From contig NZ_CP165727.1 of the NCBI RefSeq assembly GCF_041200175.1, forward strand, positions 8,550,001 to 8,614,000: DNA of 64,000 nt, written 5' to 3'. Positions 1-9,947 of this stretch are shown here, one piece after another. This DNA comes from Streptomyces sp. R33 (GTDB taxonomy: Bacteria; Actinomycetota; Actinomycetes; Streptomycetales; Streptomycetaceae). Each line of letters begins with the position of its first letter. Position 1 is the stretch's first letter. Made by a program: the position numbers and the translations under genes. The notes under the pieces were generated by a model that worked only from the letters and a program-made list of their open reading frames with translations, ran no database searches and had not been told where the DNA came from.

Positions 1-3000
1 GTCGCCTCGGGAACCGCCGTGCCGGTGCCGCCGGAGATGACCGCCTTGGTGATGCGGCCGGCCGCGTCGTACGTGTTGGTGGTCGTACGGGTGACCCCGT
101 TGGCGGTGTCGCTCAGCTTCGCGTTGTTGCCCCACCAGTCGTACTCGGTGGTGGTGGTCGGCAGCTGGGCCGGGTTGGAGCCGCCGCCGGTGACGGCGCC
201 GGCCGGACCCGTGGAGCAGACCAGGTCGGCCCATTCGGGGCGGCCCTGGCAGGTGCCGGTGCCGGTCGCGGACCAGTAGGTGGTCACGCGGGTGCCCGCG
301 TCGGTGCCGGTGGCGCCGGGCAGCAGCTGCTTGGTGATGCGGCCCTGGTTGTCGTACTCGGTGGTGGTGGTGATCGCCAGACCGCCCGGGTCCTTGATCG
401 CCTGGGTCGGGACGCCCTTGGCCCAGTCGTAGACCGTCTGGTTGGCGCGGCCCTCACCGAGGACGGTCGGGTGCTCGCGCACCTGGGCGCCGGTGGTGGT
501 CTTGGTGATCTGGTCCTTGACCTTGGCAGTGCCGTCGGTGGGACGGCCCGCGTCGAACTCGTTGACCGTCCAGGTGCGGGCGGTCACGGAGGTGCCCTTG
601 GGGACGAGGAGGGTGACGCCGTCCTTCAGGTCGGCGGTCAGGTCGATCCGCCGCAGCGGTCCGAACTCCTCCAGCTCGCGGACGCCCTTGCCGTCGTAGA
701 CGGAGCGGGTCGCCAGCAGGTCCGCGCGGTCGGCGGCGGAGAGCGCACCGATGCCCAGCTCGGCCTGCACGGCCCGGTCCCCGGCGCTGACGCCGAGCGC
801 GACCTCGCGGTTGCCCGCGCTCAGCTCGCGGACGGTGTTGCCGTAGCGGTCGTACTCGGTGGTCGAGATGTGGCCGCCGGGAGCGGCGGAGTTCACCGAA
901 CGCCCGGAGACGCCCATGTAGGTGATCTCGGCACGGCCGTACGAGCCGCTGGCGAGCGAGTCACCGGAGTTGGACGCGGGAACCAGGTCCGCCGGGAAGA
1001 CGGCGGTGGCGTCGGTCGGGGCGTCGGTCTGGCCCCAGCCCTTCACGTCCGTCGCGCCCATCGCGTACGGCGCCTTGGTGCCGGTCAGCGGGACGTTGTA
1101 GACGACGGAGGTGCTGGCCGTGCCCTGCTCGACGTTGGTGGTGCCCTGGTGGAGGCCGGAACGGGAGGCCTTGAGCAGCATGCCGTCACCGGCGGTCGCG
1201 GCGTTGCCCGCCTGGCCGTAGGTGAAGGTCCACGGAAGCTCGCCGGCCGGGGTCTGGGTGGTGACGCGGCCCGCGGAGTCGTACGCGTACTCCGTCTTCA
1301 GCGCGGGGCTGATCAGCGGGCTCCAGGCCTGGCGCAGCCGGCCGGAGGCGTCGTAGACGTAGGTCTGCACGGCCTTGGAGGTCGCGGAGGCGGCGCCCGG
1401 GTCGGTGGACCACAGGCGGATCTCCTTCACCTGGCCGGTGACGTCGCCGAAGACGAGGTCGGTGGCGGTGGTGGTGGCTCCGTAGACGAACTCGATGGCG
1501 CGGCAGCCCTTGGTGGCGGGCGTGGCGGTGCAGGTGTCGGCGGAGACGGCCGAGGTGGGGGCGATGACTCGCTTGGGGCGGGCCAGCTTCTTGCCGTTCA
1601 CGGTCACGGTCTCCGAGACCACGGTGGTGGCGGTGTTCGTCAGGCCGTTCAGCAGGGTGGAGGAGACCGGCCAGGTGGTGGCGGCCGCATCCGGCTTGGT
1701 GAACTCGGTGACGGTGCCCTCGGTGTCGGAGAGCGTGAAGGAGCCGGTGACGCTGCCCGTCAGGGTCAGGTCCTCGGAGCCCGGCTCGGCTATCCAGCCG
1801 GTTTTGCCCGCATTCGCGGTGAAGTGCGTCTCGTCGCCCTCGGTGCTCACGACCGCGACGGCCGTGTCGGAGGTCTTGCGGACGTGCGAGTAGGCCGACT
1901 CAGTGTCCTCGGCGAGCGTGCCGGAGACCCACTCCTTGCCGAAGATGGCGGCCTGGCCGTCCTGCTTGGCTGCCTTGTCCGGGGTGCGGGAGGAGGCCGT
2001 GCGCGAGACGGTCAGACCGAAGGAGGAGACATCGGTCGAGCTGAGGGTGAAGTCACCGTTCAGCAGGTTCACCGAACCTGGGCCGATCTCGTCGGTCGCG
2101 GCGCCGGTGGCGTTGCGGTCGACGACGACGGTGAGGGGCTGGGTGGCGCCCGTGGCGGAGTTGGGGCCGGTGAAGTCGGCCTTGATCTGCACGGTGCCGT
2201 CCGGGTTGACGGTGTCGGTGGCGTTCCAGACCAGTGCGGCGTTCTTGCCATTGACCAGCGGGGCGGGCCAGGCGGTCAGCGGGGCGCCGCCGGAGGTGAC
2301 GTCACCGGCCGGGATGGTCACCCAGGCGTCGGCCTCGGAGCGCCGCCAGGAGAAGGAGACGTTGTTGTACTTGGCGCCGTCGGCCTCCGCGACCAGCGGG
2401 AGGCGGCGGGCGGTGCGCTCGCCCTCGGCGGGCTGGACGAAGCCGCCCGGGCCGGCGTGGAAGGTGTACGAGACCGGCTCGGACTTGTTGTCGGCCTTGT
2501 CGACCGTGCGCACCTGGAGGGTGTGGGTGCCGTCCTTGGGCGGGGTGATGCTGATGGTCTTGGCGCCGTTGACGCCGCCGGTGACGACCTTCGTCCAGGT
2601 CACGCCGTCCAGGGACCACTCGAGCCAGTTGTGGTCGGAGGTGGGCGGGGTGACGGTGAAGTTGCCGGCCTGCCCGGCGCCCTTGACCCAGGCGGTGGCC
2701 GGGTAGTCGGTGGAGGCCAGGCCGGTGGGGGCGGACGGCGCCGCGGTGTCGACGGTGAACGTCTTCCAGGCCGACCAGCCCAGGTTGTAGTGCGTGCCAT
2801 CGTACGGGGAGGTGCGGAACGTGTACGTCTTGCCGTTGGTCAGCACCCCGGCGGGGACGGTGACGGAGGCCGACTGTCCGGAGTTCACCCACGGCGAGAC
2901 GATGACGTTGCCGACCTGCGTGTCCGTCACCGAGTCGAAGATCTGGAAGGTGCCGTTGACCTTGTCACCGTTCGCGTCCACGAACGTGTCGCGCAGGACG

Positions 3001-4601
3001 GGGGTGACGGTGTTGACGACGTAGTCGCCGCCGTAGGAGAAGAACGGCGCGCCGGCTTCCTGCTTCGTACCGGTCTTGGGCCGGTAGTTGTAGGTGACCG
3101 TCAGCTTCGGCGGGTTCGAGGCGTTGTTGGCGGAGTTGACCCGCTTCCACTCCTTGATGTCCGTCTCGTCGGTGGACCGCAGACCCATGCTGGAGTAGGT
3201 CCACTTGTTGTTGGACCAGTGCTGGACCAGTCCGGTGACGTCTGCGTTGATCCAGCCGTCGGGCTGCGAGGCGCAGCCGGGGTTCCCCTTGGTCTCCGTC
3301 GACGTGGCCATCTTGGTGACCATCGCCGGCTGGTTCGTCCAGCGAGAGGCGGTGGTGGGACCGTTGGCAGTCCACACGTCCCACGGCTGGGCGGTGCAGT
3401 CCGTGTTGCCCGAGTGGAAGTCCCACAGCGACAGCTTCGCGTCCGAGATCAGCGCGTCCGCGACCGGCGCCGTGTTCCAGGTGATGAAGGAACGCGCGAT
3501 GCGGTACGTACCGTCGCCGTTCTTCGTGCCCGGGTTGCCGAAGTCCAGCTCGGTGTCGCTGGACCAGTCGACCGTCTCGCCCTGCTGGACGTAGGTGTCG
3601 AACAGGTTGCCCAACGAGGACGTCGAGGGGTCGACGGTGACCGGGTACTTCGTCGCCGGATCAGCGAGGAAACCCGCCTCCGGGGTGATGACGAGGTCGA
3701 CGCCGTCTTTGGTCTTGACGACCTTCAGAGCGACTTTCGCCCGACGGGTGTGCTCACCCGACACCGGATCGACGCTCGCGTCCCACATGACCGGGGCCGG
3801 CATCGTCGCCGTTTTATTCGACTTCTTGTCGGTAAACAGCACACTGCCGTCCGGCTGCTGCTCGACCTTCAGACCCTTGGTCTTCAGCGGCAGCGTGTAC
3901 GAGAATCCGGCCGCGGGCTTGGCCTTGACCTCGACGAACTGCTCGAACCCGGTACGCGTCGCCTCCACGACCACGTCCGCACCCGGCACCGCGTCCGGGT
4001 AGGTAGCCCGCGTGCCCTCGAGCTTCGGCGCGGGCAGACCACCACGCCACTGGAGCGTGATCGCCTCATCACCCTGCCCCAGGGTCACTAGATCAGTCCC
4101 CGGGGCCGACTGGGCCGCACTCAGAGACTGCGCCTTCGCCCCCGACTTGCCCGCCAGCCGCAGGCCCAGCGGATGCGCCTTCGAGGCTACCGAACCATCG
4201 GATGCCGCGGTGAGATTCACATCCACGTCACGCCACTCGCCGGTGGCCGGGTCGCGGAAGCGGATCGGGCCGGCAGCTATCTCGGAGGTGAGCGAACCGT
4301 CCTTGTTCACCCACGTCGTGTTCGTCTCCGAACGCTCCGACAGCGCCTCCACCCGCTTGCCCTACAGACGCGCAGCCACACGGGCCGACGAGATGTCCGC
4401 AGCGGCGGTCACGGCGGCCGGCTTCTGCGCGGCGGCGGCCCGCTTCGCGGACTGCTGCGCCACGGCGGCCTCGGCCCCGTAGATGGTCGACAGCGACATG
4501 AGCAGAGCCACGCCTGTGGCGGTGACACGGAGTCTGCCCGGGCTCATGCCGACGTTGGTTCCCCCCGTCACCGGCTCTTCGATGTTGTCCAAGGACTCCA
4601 C
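1..4601 (-). pseudogene. RHS/DNRLRE-type secreted protein, amber-interrupted and cut by window edge
   Basis: The frame starts at GTG 4601 behind AGGGGAG and encodes a signal-like segment at residues 19-50. After residue 79 a TAG at 4362-4364 interrupts it, yet the same frame then stays open to base 1 (over 1450 codons). It shows a DNRLRE-type domain (about residues 320-500, 'SSDTELDFGNPG', 'WINADVTGLVQHW'), fibronectin-like segments, and YD/RHS repeats towards the window edge ('YVYDASGRL', 'YAYDSAGRV', 'TTEYDNQGRI'). Such proteins are secreted or wall-associated and often end in a toxin tip, which here lies outside the window. The context 'AARL-stop-GKRVEALSER' suggests an original CAG glutamine codon, from memory of related proteins. 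No good restart follows the stop, so a restarted protein would lack its signal peptide. I call it a pseudogene; suppression or a base-call error are the alternatives. Confidence 0.8.
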
Positions 4602-4799
4602 AATCTCCCCTGACCACTTTCCGATTGAAAACAGTCACATCGCAGGCATGCGGGCGACCTAAGCGGAGCCTAAGGATCAGGTTGTGAAGCTAAATGGTGT
4701 GAGCATGCTCAAATAGGATTATTCAAGGGATCATCGTTATCGAATCGCCACCCGCACACATCGCACAGAACAGAATCGTTCCCTCCTGTTGGCGTAAGC

Positions 4800-5275
4800 G
4801 ATCTTCACCCTCACGCTCGTCGCCTCGCCCACATCTCTGCGGCGGCGATTGCCGAGGCGCGGGCGATGATCTGTATCTACGGGCAGGCGGGCCGGGGTAG
4901 GTCGTTGGCGGTGAATACTTCGCTGCGTGAGCTCGCACCGAGGCTGACGCGCCCTATCCAGTTCCGCTATCTGCGCTATTTGTGGGATGACATTGGCTTG
5001 GATCTGACGATCGTGTTCACGGGCGGTGACGGCTGTTTCGAGATGCTGCAGAGCGAGCCGATGCTGGAGGCCCGGGCGTACGCGTGGCAGGAGATCGAAC
5101 CCATGCCACTGGAGGAGGTCCTACACCGTCATCCCGGCCTTTCACCCCCTCTGGGCCGACGCAGACCCGGACCTGACCGCCATGTGCGATGACGAGGCCG
5201 TCCACGGGAACTTCCGGGCGTCGGCGAAGATCACCCATCACCTGACCGCCGGGATGAAGGCGCTTCGGCCTCGGG
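4800..5275 (+). pseudogene. TniB/IstB-like transposition ATPase remnant
   Basis: A Walker A-like segment 'YGQAGRGRSLAV' (about 4878-4913) is followed by 'LTIVFTGGDGCFEML' and 'EPMLEARAYAWQEI', the pattern of AAA ATPases that accompany DDE transposases. Near 5131 the frame changes: 'EEVLH' continues as 'VIPAFHPLWADADPDL' and 'HGNFRASAKITHHLTAG' one frame over, consistent with one inserted C. No start codon with a ribosome site is visible and no partner transposase is adjacent. The family assignment rests on motif order only. Confidence 0.5.
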
Positions 5276-5347
5276 CAGCATTGCGGAGGCCGTCAGCGTC
5301 CGGTCGGTCCAGCGATGGCGGCAGGCGTGGACGGCGGCCGGCCGGAC

Positions 5348-5890
5348 ATGAATCATCCGGGATCACGATTGAATCGCATCTGGGCCGGCATCGATGCCGG
5401 TAAGGGCCACCACCACTGCTTCGTCATCGACGGGGAGGGCGCCAAGCTGTCATCGAGGCGGGTGGCCAATGACGAGCCAGACCTTCTGCAGCTGATCATG
5501 TATGTTCTCGCTCTGGGTGACGAGGTGATCTGGGCCATCGACCTTGCCGACGGTGGTGCCGCTCTGGTCATCGCTCTCCTGCTCAACCACGACCAGCAGG
5601 TGCTCTACATCCCCGGCCGGACCGTGAACCGGGCCACGGCCGGCTACCGCGGCGAGGGCAAGACCGATGCCCGTGACGCACACGTCATCGCCGACCAAGC
5701 CCGCATGCGGCGCGATGTGCAGCCGATCAGGCCCGGCGACGAAGCCATCATCGAGCTCCGTCTTTTCACAGGCCGCCGTGCCGACCTGGTCTGCGACCGC
5801 ACCCGAGCCGTCAACCGCCTTCGCGGCCTCCTGACCGGCATCTTCCCCGCTTTCGAGCGCGCCCTCGACCTGGGCAACCACGTGCAACGC
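5348..5890 (+). pseudogene. IS110-family transposase, N-terminal fragment
   Basis: From ATG 5348 the protein reads 'IWAGIDAGKGHHHCFVID', the first acidic motif of the DEDD (RuvC-like) domain. It continues with 'YRGEGKTDARDAHVIADQAR' and 'TRAVNRLRGLLTG', all typical of IS110-family N-termini. Recognisable homology stops near codon 180 ('LGNHVQRMD') and the frame runs on as unrelated sequence to 6001. The C-terminal Transposase_20 domain with its serine motif is absent, so it cannot be active. It lies directly after the TniB-like remnant. Confidence 0.75.
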
Positions 5891-6282
5891 ATGGACGTAC
5901 TGCATGCCGACCGCGCGCCTCGACGCGCTGTGGAACATCCTGCGCCCCGTCCCCCTGAGCCCGATCCTGCCGACCTACACCGCGAAAAAGGTTCTTCGTA
6001 GCCCCGGGACTGCTCGTACAGGTCAGCGGCGACGAGGACGAGTCGGTCGTCTGTTTCGACTCGCTCCACCGCGGGACCTGACGCCGCTGCTCGAACACGA
6101 CTTCTGCTGGCCCCGCTTCGACGGGTGAGGCTCAGGACCGGCGTGTATCAGGCCTGATCAGCCTGCGGTTGTCATCATCGTGGCCATGCTTTAGAAGCCA
6201 GTGGATCGCTCCGCCACGTAGCTGACGAACCGAACATGCAGTCGAGGTTAGGGTGTCCATCGAACCATGCATGGGGGAATTC
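5891..6282. other. Intergenic stretch between IS110 remnant and WXG cluster
   Basis: I see no supportable gene here. Short open frames exist on both strands but show no family signature or ribosome site. The last 100 bases should hold the promoter of the 6283-8342 cluster; no clear -35/-10 pair stands out. Confidence 0.4.
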
Positions 6283-6606
6283 GTGGATATAGACATCAAG
6301 ACGCACTATGTACGGCAGGGTGCAGGAGGAACCAACGAGGCGGCCGCAAAAGCACTGGAGAACCTTCGCAAGTCGCTCGATTCGAGCGATACGGCAGCGG
6401 ACGGTCACCACGGCTGGGCCTCGGCCGCGGCGTTGAAGCGGTGTGCGACCGCCTGGGAGGACCACATGGTCGACCTGGGGAAGCAGATGAACACCATGGC
6501 CGACAACCTCCACACCACGGCCAAAGCCTACGACACCACGGACGCCCAGGCGAGGGACGCCTTCAGCCGGCTCCAGCACGGTCTCGCTGACTTCGGGAGG
6601 AACTGA
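6283..6606 (+). CDS. WXG100/EspC-like type VII secretion partner protein
   Basis: This encodes about 107 residues. I chose GTG 6283 because GGGGGA lies 4-5 bases upstream; GTG 6253 and ATG 6271 are in-frame alternatives. The product is small, helical and Ala/Lys/Asp-rich with 'HHGWASAAALKRCATAWEDHMVDLG', a W-x-G-like turn between two predicted helices, as in WXG100/EspC-type substrates. It is separated by only 3 bases from a second WXG-type protein carrying an enzymatic tail. By analogy the pair would form a helical heterodimer recognised by the ESX/type VII apparatus; this is inference from length, helix content and pairing. Confidence 0.65.
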   Translation: MDIDIKTHYVRQGAGGTNEAAAKALENLRKSLDSSDTAADGHHGWASAAALKRCATAWEDHMVDLGKQMNTMADNLHTTAKAYDTTDAQARDAFSRLQHGLADFGRN

Positions 6607-6609
6607 CCC

Positions 6610-7905
6610 GTGGTCACCTATCACGACCTGTACGACTGCCGTGTTGACCAGTGGCAGAAGGCGGCGGACGACTGGGTCGACCTCGCCCGGCGCTCCTCTT
6701 CGGCCTGCGAGGACATTCGCGCGCAGGGCAAGAAGCCGCTCGACGAGCACTGGGCGGACGCCACCGGCAAGACGGCTGGCCAGCGCCTCGAAGACCTCGC
6801 CAACCGGCTCGAGTCCGGCGGCGACATCATGAAGGGCGTGGCCATGGTCCTCGACGCCTTGGCCCACACCATGGGCTACGCCCAGCGCACCCTCTCCCAC
6901 GCCGTCGAGCTGGCGGGCGAGAACGGGCTGAGCATCCAGGACGGCCGCGCCGTGGGCGCGTACACCGGCGCCGCCCCCGTCGGTCCGAACGTCCCGCAGA
7001 ACGTGCGCGACGCCTACACCAAGGAACAGGGGCACATAGCCACGGTCAACGCGCTGATCGAGGAAGCCCTGCGCGAGGCCTCCCAGGCGGACGCGAAGGC
7101 CTCCGCCGAGCTGGACAAGCTCGCGAAGACCATCAACGTCTCCGACACCTCACAAGCGCACAACGAGCTCCTCGTCGAGGCGTCCCACCTCGAGTTCGAC
7201 ATCCTCAGGGCGGACATCCCCGTCGGTAAGGACCCGCAGTTCGTCCGCGCCTGGTGGGACGGCCTGACGGCCCAACAGCAGAAAGACCTCATGCGGGCCG
7301 ATCCCGTGACCCTCGCCGACCTCAAGGGCCTCCCGCCCGAGGTCGGGCGCGAGATCCGCGGACCCGACGGGAAGATCGACAGGGTCGAGATGGTGCGGTA
7401 CGCACTCGACCACTGGGACAAGAAGGACGACCTGAAGTTCGAGAACAACTGCGCCAATTTCACGTCGTCGGCCCTCGAGGCCGGAGGTATGCAGAAGAAG
7501 TTCGACTTCTGGCTGGGGCCCCGCGGCGACAACACCTGGGGACGGGAGAGCGGCCTGGGGTGGGACTGGGTCGATCAACGGGCTTACCACTCCCGTTCAT
7601 GGGCACAGGCCAAGGGGTTGCACGAGTTCCTGGTCCGCAACGGCGGCGAAGAAGTCACACGATCGGACACGCGTCCCGGCGACGTCATCTTCTACGAGCA
7701 GGTGGCTCCCGATCCGGACGAGCCCCAGGGCGAGATCTATCACGCTGCCGTCGTCACCTCTGTGACCCCTGACGGTGACATCAAACTGACCCAGCACACC
7801 AGCTCGTTCCAGAACGTGAGCCTGGAGAGCCGCGAACACGTAGCCACCAGGAACCACGGCGAGCAGCGCATACACATCGTCCGACCCCACCCGAATTGGT
7901 ACTGA
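6610..7905 (+). CDS. WXG-type effector with C-terminal amidase domain
   Basis: The product has 431 residues. Residues 1-110 are helical and WXG-like ('DQWQKAADDWVDLARR', 'DEHWADATGKTAGQRL'). A linker with coiled-coil character follows (about 130-200). From about residue 255 there is a papain-like amidase domain: 'ENNCANFTSSALEAGG' supplies the likely catalytic cysteine, 'GEIYHAAVVTSV' the histidine and 'LTQHTSSFQNVSL' the next polar motif, the order seen in Amidase_6-type domains. Known members hydrolyse amide bonds, often in peptidoglycan. GTG 6610 follows the upstream stop by 3 bases, and the stop codon overlaps the ATG of the next gene. I infer a type VII-exported cell-wall toxin or remodelling enzyme. 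Confidence 0.75.
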   Translation: MVTYHDLYDCRVDQWQKAADDWVDLARRSSSACEDIRAQGKKPLDEHWADATGKTAGQRLEDLANRLESGGDIMKGVAMVLDALAHTMGYAQRTLSHAVELAGENGLSIQDGRAVGAYTGAAPVGPNVPQNVRDAYTKEQGHIATVNALIEEALREASQADAKASAELDKLAKTINVSDTSQAHNELLVEASHLEFDILRADIPVGKDPQFVRAWWDGLTAQQQKDLMRADPVTLADLKGLPPEVGREIRGPDGKIDRVEMVRYALDHWDKKDDLKFENNCANFTSSALEAGGMQKKFDFWLGPRGDNTWGRESGLGWDWVDQRAYHSRSWAQAKGLHEFLVRNGGEEVTRSDTRPGDVIFYEQVAPDPDEPQGEIYHAAVVTSVTPDGDIKLTQHTSSFQNVSLESREHVATRNHGEQRIHIVRPHPNWY

Positions 7906-8342
7906 TGGACACCACCCCCTCCACCACCGCGGTCCGCGACACCACGCGGCAGCGTCCGGTCACGCCCGGCACCGTGATCTCCGCACTGCTCGTCCCGGCC
8001 ACAGCGACTCTCGGCGTGGTCAGTTCCTACTACGTGCAGGTCATCCACGGAGATTGGGTCGACCGGCAACAGGCAGCCTGCCGGCACATGCCCTTCCCGA
8101 AAATGGAACATGTCGCCGGGTGGGCGGGGCTGGCCCTCGGCCTCTCGGCGGTGATCGTCTGCGTGCTGCTCGCCATACGGCTCCGGCGACGCCACGGTGT
8201 CCGGCTCCGGGACACTTGGCCGGGGCTCCTGGCCCTCATCAGCGTGTCGCTCAATGTGCCGGCGATCCTGCTGGAGTTGTTCATGGTGTGGGCCATGCAG
8301 ACCCCCGACGGGTCGGGGTCGATCCTCGGTGACTGCGGTTGA
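7905..8342 (+). CDS. Small membrane protein, candidate immunity partner of the amidase effector
   Basis: ATG 7905 overlaps the effector's TGA by one base (TGATG), implying translational coupling. The 145-residue product has three hydrophobic segments: about residues 25-48 ('ISALLVPATATLGVVSS'), 67-87 ('GLALGLSAVIVCVLLAI') and 103-128 ('LLALISVSLNVPAILLELF'). A polar loop with 'CRHMPFPKMEH' lies between the first two. I recognise no named family. A small membrane protein immediately downstream of a cell-wall-directed effector is the usual place for an immunity protein; this is context only. Confidence 0.6.
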   Translation: MDTTPSTTAVRDTTRQRPVTPGTVISALLVPATATLGVVSSYYVQVIHGDWVDRQQAACRHMPFPKMEHVAGWAGLALGLSAVIVCVLLAIRLRRRHGVRLRDTWPGLLALISVSLNVPAILLELFMVWAMQTPDGSGSILGDCG

Positions 8343-8504
8343 CGAGGTGGCAGGCGTGGCGTCGTCAGTCCACGAACGTGGCCGAATCGGTCAACGCCCG
8401 CCTGCCGGAGATCCCGTGGCCTGCCTGCCGAGGTAGGGCCGGCGGTGTGGACGGACCCGCGTGCGTGTCCACGGCACGCGGGTCAGCGCGCTCGGACGAA
8501 GGCT

Positions 8505-8643
8505 CCGAAGCGATACGTTGTCCGGCCGCGAGCAGGTCACGAACGGCAGCGATGGCGCGGGTGGTCTTGGCCGGGCTGCCCTTTCGTCGTGCCCGGCGCA
8601 GCTGCTCGATCCGAGCGTCACGTGACTCCATGGAGATCGCCAT
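8505..8643 (-). pseudogene. DUF6262-like fragment (recombinase-associated)
   Basis: Starting at the minus-strand ATG at 8643, 'DARIEQLRRARRKGSPAKTT' and 'AIAAVRDLLAAGQRI' resemble the N-terminus of DUF6262-type small DNA-binding proteins that accompany paired tyrosine recombinases in Tn554-like elements. After about 45 residues the similarity ends and the frame continues as low-information sequence to 8365. No recombinase gene is nearby. Assignment is from memory of the family and is tentative. Confidence 0.35.
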
Positions 8644-8899
8644 GAGAGACGGGCCGACGAAGCCCGACGTCGTGATCTCTCCCTCCGACCTTCGCCACGT
8701 CGTGGTGTCGAAGCCCCCTCAGATCTCCGGCTGCTTCATCGACGCGATCTCCCTGACGCACCTGCCAGTGATGCCACACCCCTGGCCGGAGGACGCAGCT
8801 GGCCGCGTCGGCCGATTCAACGGATTGAACGAGCTCGCCTGGCTTCGTATCAGCGGCCCGGCCGAGGTAGACGTCGTGGCATCGATCGTGACGGTTTAG
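8642..8899 (+). CDS. Hypothetical protein, 85 residues
   Basis: ATG 8642 opens a frame with ordinary composition ('PDVVISPSDLRHVVVSKPPQ', 'FNGLNELAWLRISGP') ending at 8899. No ribosome site is convincing and I recognise no family. It overlaps the divergent DUF6262-like fragment by two bases. It may be a genuine small gene or the tail of a decayed one. Confidence 0.3.
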   Translation: MRDGPTKPDVVISPSDLRHVVVSKPPQISGCFIDAISLTHLPVMPHPWPEDAAGRVGRFNGLNELAWLRISGPAEVDVVASIVTV

Positions 8900-9009
8900 A
8901 CGGCAATGAGCGACGACGAAGCAGAACAGATCGGTACGCCAAGCTGACGGACCGGGTCCGCTGACGAGCCGGATCGAGGTCAGGTGGAACCTGGCCAGGC
9001 ATGTTGGAA

Positions 9010-9861
9010 CTACTGGAGACTTGTCGCAGTGCGGACAAGGTCGGCGACGGCTCTGGACCGACCGTGCGGTGGCCAGGCGATCACGGTGGTGACTTTCGGC
9101 GCGTCCAGCACGGGTACGGCGGCGAGGTCACCGGGCAGTTGGGCTCGGCATGACTCCGGTGAGACCGCGCAGGCCCGGCCGAGCGCGACGAGCTGCAACA
9201 ACTGCGCGTGGTCGCGGACCTGCGGGCCGGGGCCGGGCGGGTAGGTGCCGTCCGGGCCAGGCCAACGTGGCAGAGGAAGGCCCGGCAGCCCGGTGATGTC
9301 GGCCATGTGCACATGGTCCCGGACAGTGAGCGGATGCCCGGCCGGCAGGACCACAACCTGGCCCTCCGTGCTGAGCTCTTCGGTGTCGAACCCGGCCGTC
9401 GAGTCGAACGGCCGGTGCAGCAGCGCCACGTCGGCCCGGCCCTCGCGCAGAAGTCGTTCCTGCTCGGCCGGGCCGCACAGGATGACGTCGACGGCGACCG
9501 TGCCGGGTTCGGCGGCGTACGCGTCGAGCAGTTTCGCCAGCAGTTCGCGGGACGCGCTGGCCTTCGTCACCAGGACCAGGCCGGGACGCCCGGTCGCGGA
9601 AAGGGCAGCGCGGCGCGTCCGGCGCTCAGCAGCATCGACCGCGCCGAGGGCCGCCCGGCCCTCGGCCAGCAGCACCGAACCGGCCTCGGTCAGCGTGACG
9701 GTGCGGCTGGTCCGATCCAGCAGCGTTGCCCCGAGCCGGCGTTCGAGCTGCTGGATCGCCCGTGACAGGGGCGGCTGCGCGATCCCGAGCCGCTGCGCGG
9801 CGCGACCGAAGTGCAGCTCTTCAGCGACAGTGACGAAATAGCGCAGTTCCCGGGTCTCCAT
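9010..9861 (-). CDS. LysR-family transcriptional regulator
   Basis: The protein has 283 residues, slightly short for the family. Residues 1-60 form the winged helix-turn-helix ('ELRYFVTVAEELHFGRAAQR', 'AQPPLSRAIQQLERRLGATL', 'LTEAG'). The rest is a periplasmic-binding-protein-like effector domain ('LREGRADVALLHRP', 'VVVLPAGHPL'). It is divergent from an SDR gene with an 86-bp gap containing a palindromic T-N11-A site, the usual arrangement in which a LysR protein controls itself and its neighbour. The inducer is unknown. Confidence 0.9.
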   Translation of the reverse strand: METRELRYFVTVAEELHFGRAAQRLGIAQPPLSRAIQQLERRLGATLLDRTSRTVTLTEAGSVLLAEGRAALGAVDAAERRTRRAALSATGRPGLVLVTKASASRELLAKLLDAYAAEPGTVAVDVILCGPAEQERLLREGRADVALLHRPFDSTAGFDTEELSTEGQVVVLPAGHPLTVRDHVHMADITGLPGLPLPRWPGPDGTYPPGPGPQVRDHAQLLQLVALGRACAVSPESCRAQLPGDLAAVPVLDAPKVTTVIAWPPHGRSRAVADLVRTATSLQ

Positions 9862-9883
9862 ACGGCCACGTTACCCCCGATCA

Positions 9884-9898
9884 ATACCCGGACGGTAT
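9884..9898. promoter_or_regulatory. T-N11-A LysR-type operator in divergent promoter
   Basis: ATACC-CGGAC-GGTAT is a perfect 5-bp inverted repeat around a 5-bp core. T9885 and A9897 are exactly 11 bases apart, matching the LysR T-N11-A consensus. It sits centrally between the divergent lysR-like and SDR genes. Confidence 0.6.
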
Positions 9899-9947
9899 CG
9901 TTGCCCACCCGATCGGTCTTGGACCCCCGCCGGAGTCCGAGGGCAGC

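Noticed and set aside
471..4091. A 1206-codon plus-strand open frame antisense to the RHS gene
   Set aside because: It is Gly/Val/Arg-rich with no domain, and the minus strand carries coherent DNRLRE and YD repeats. In very high GC DNA such antisense frames are expected.
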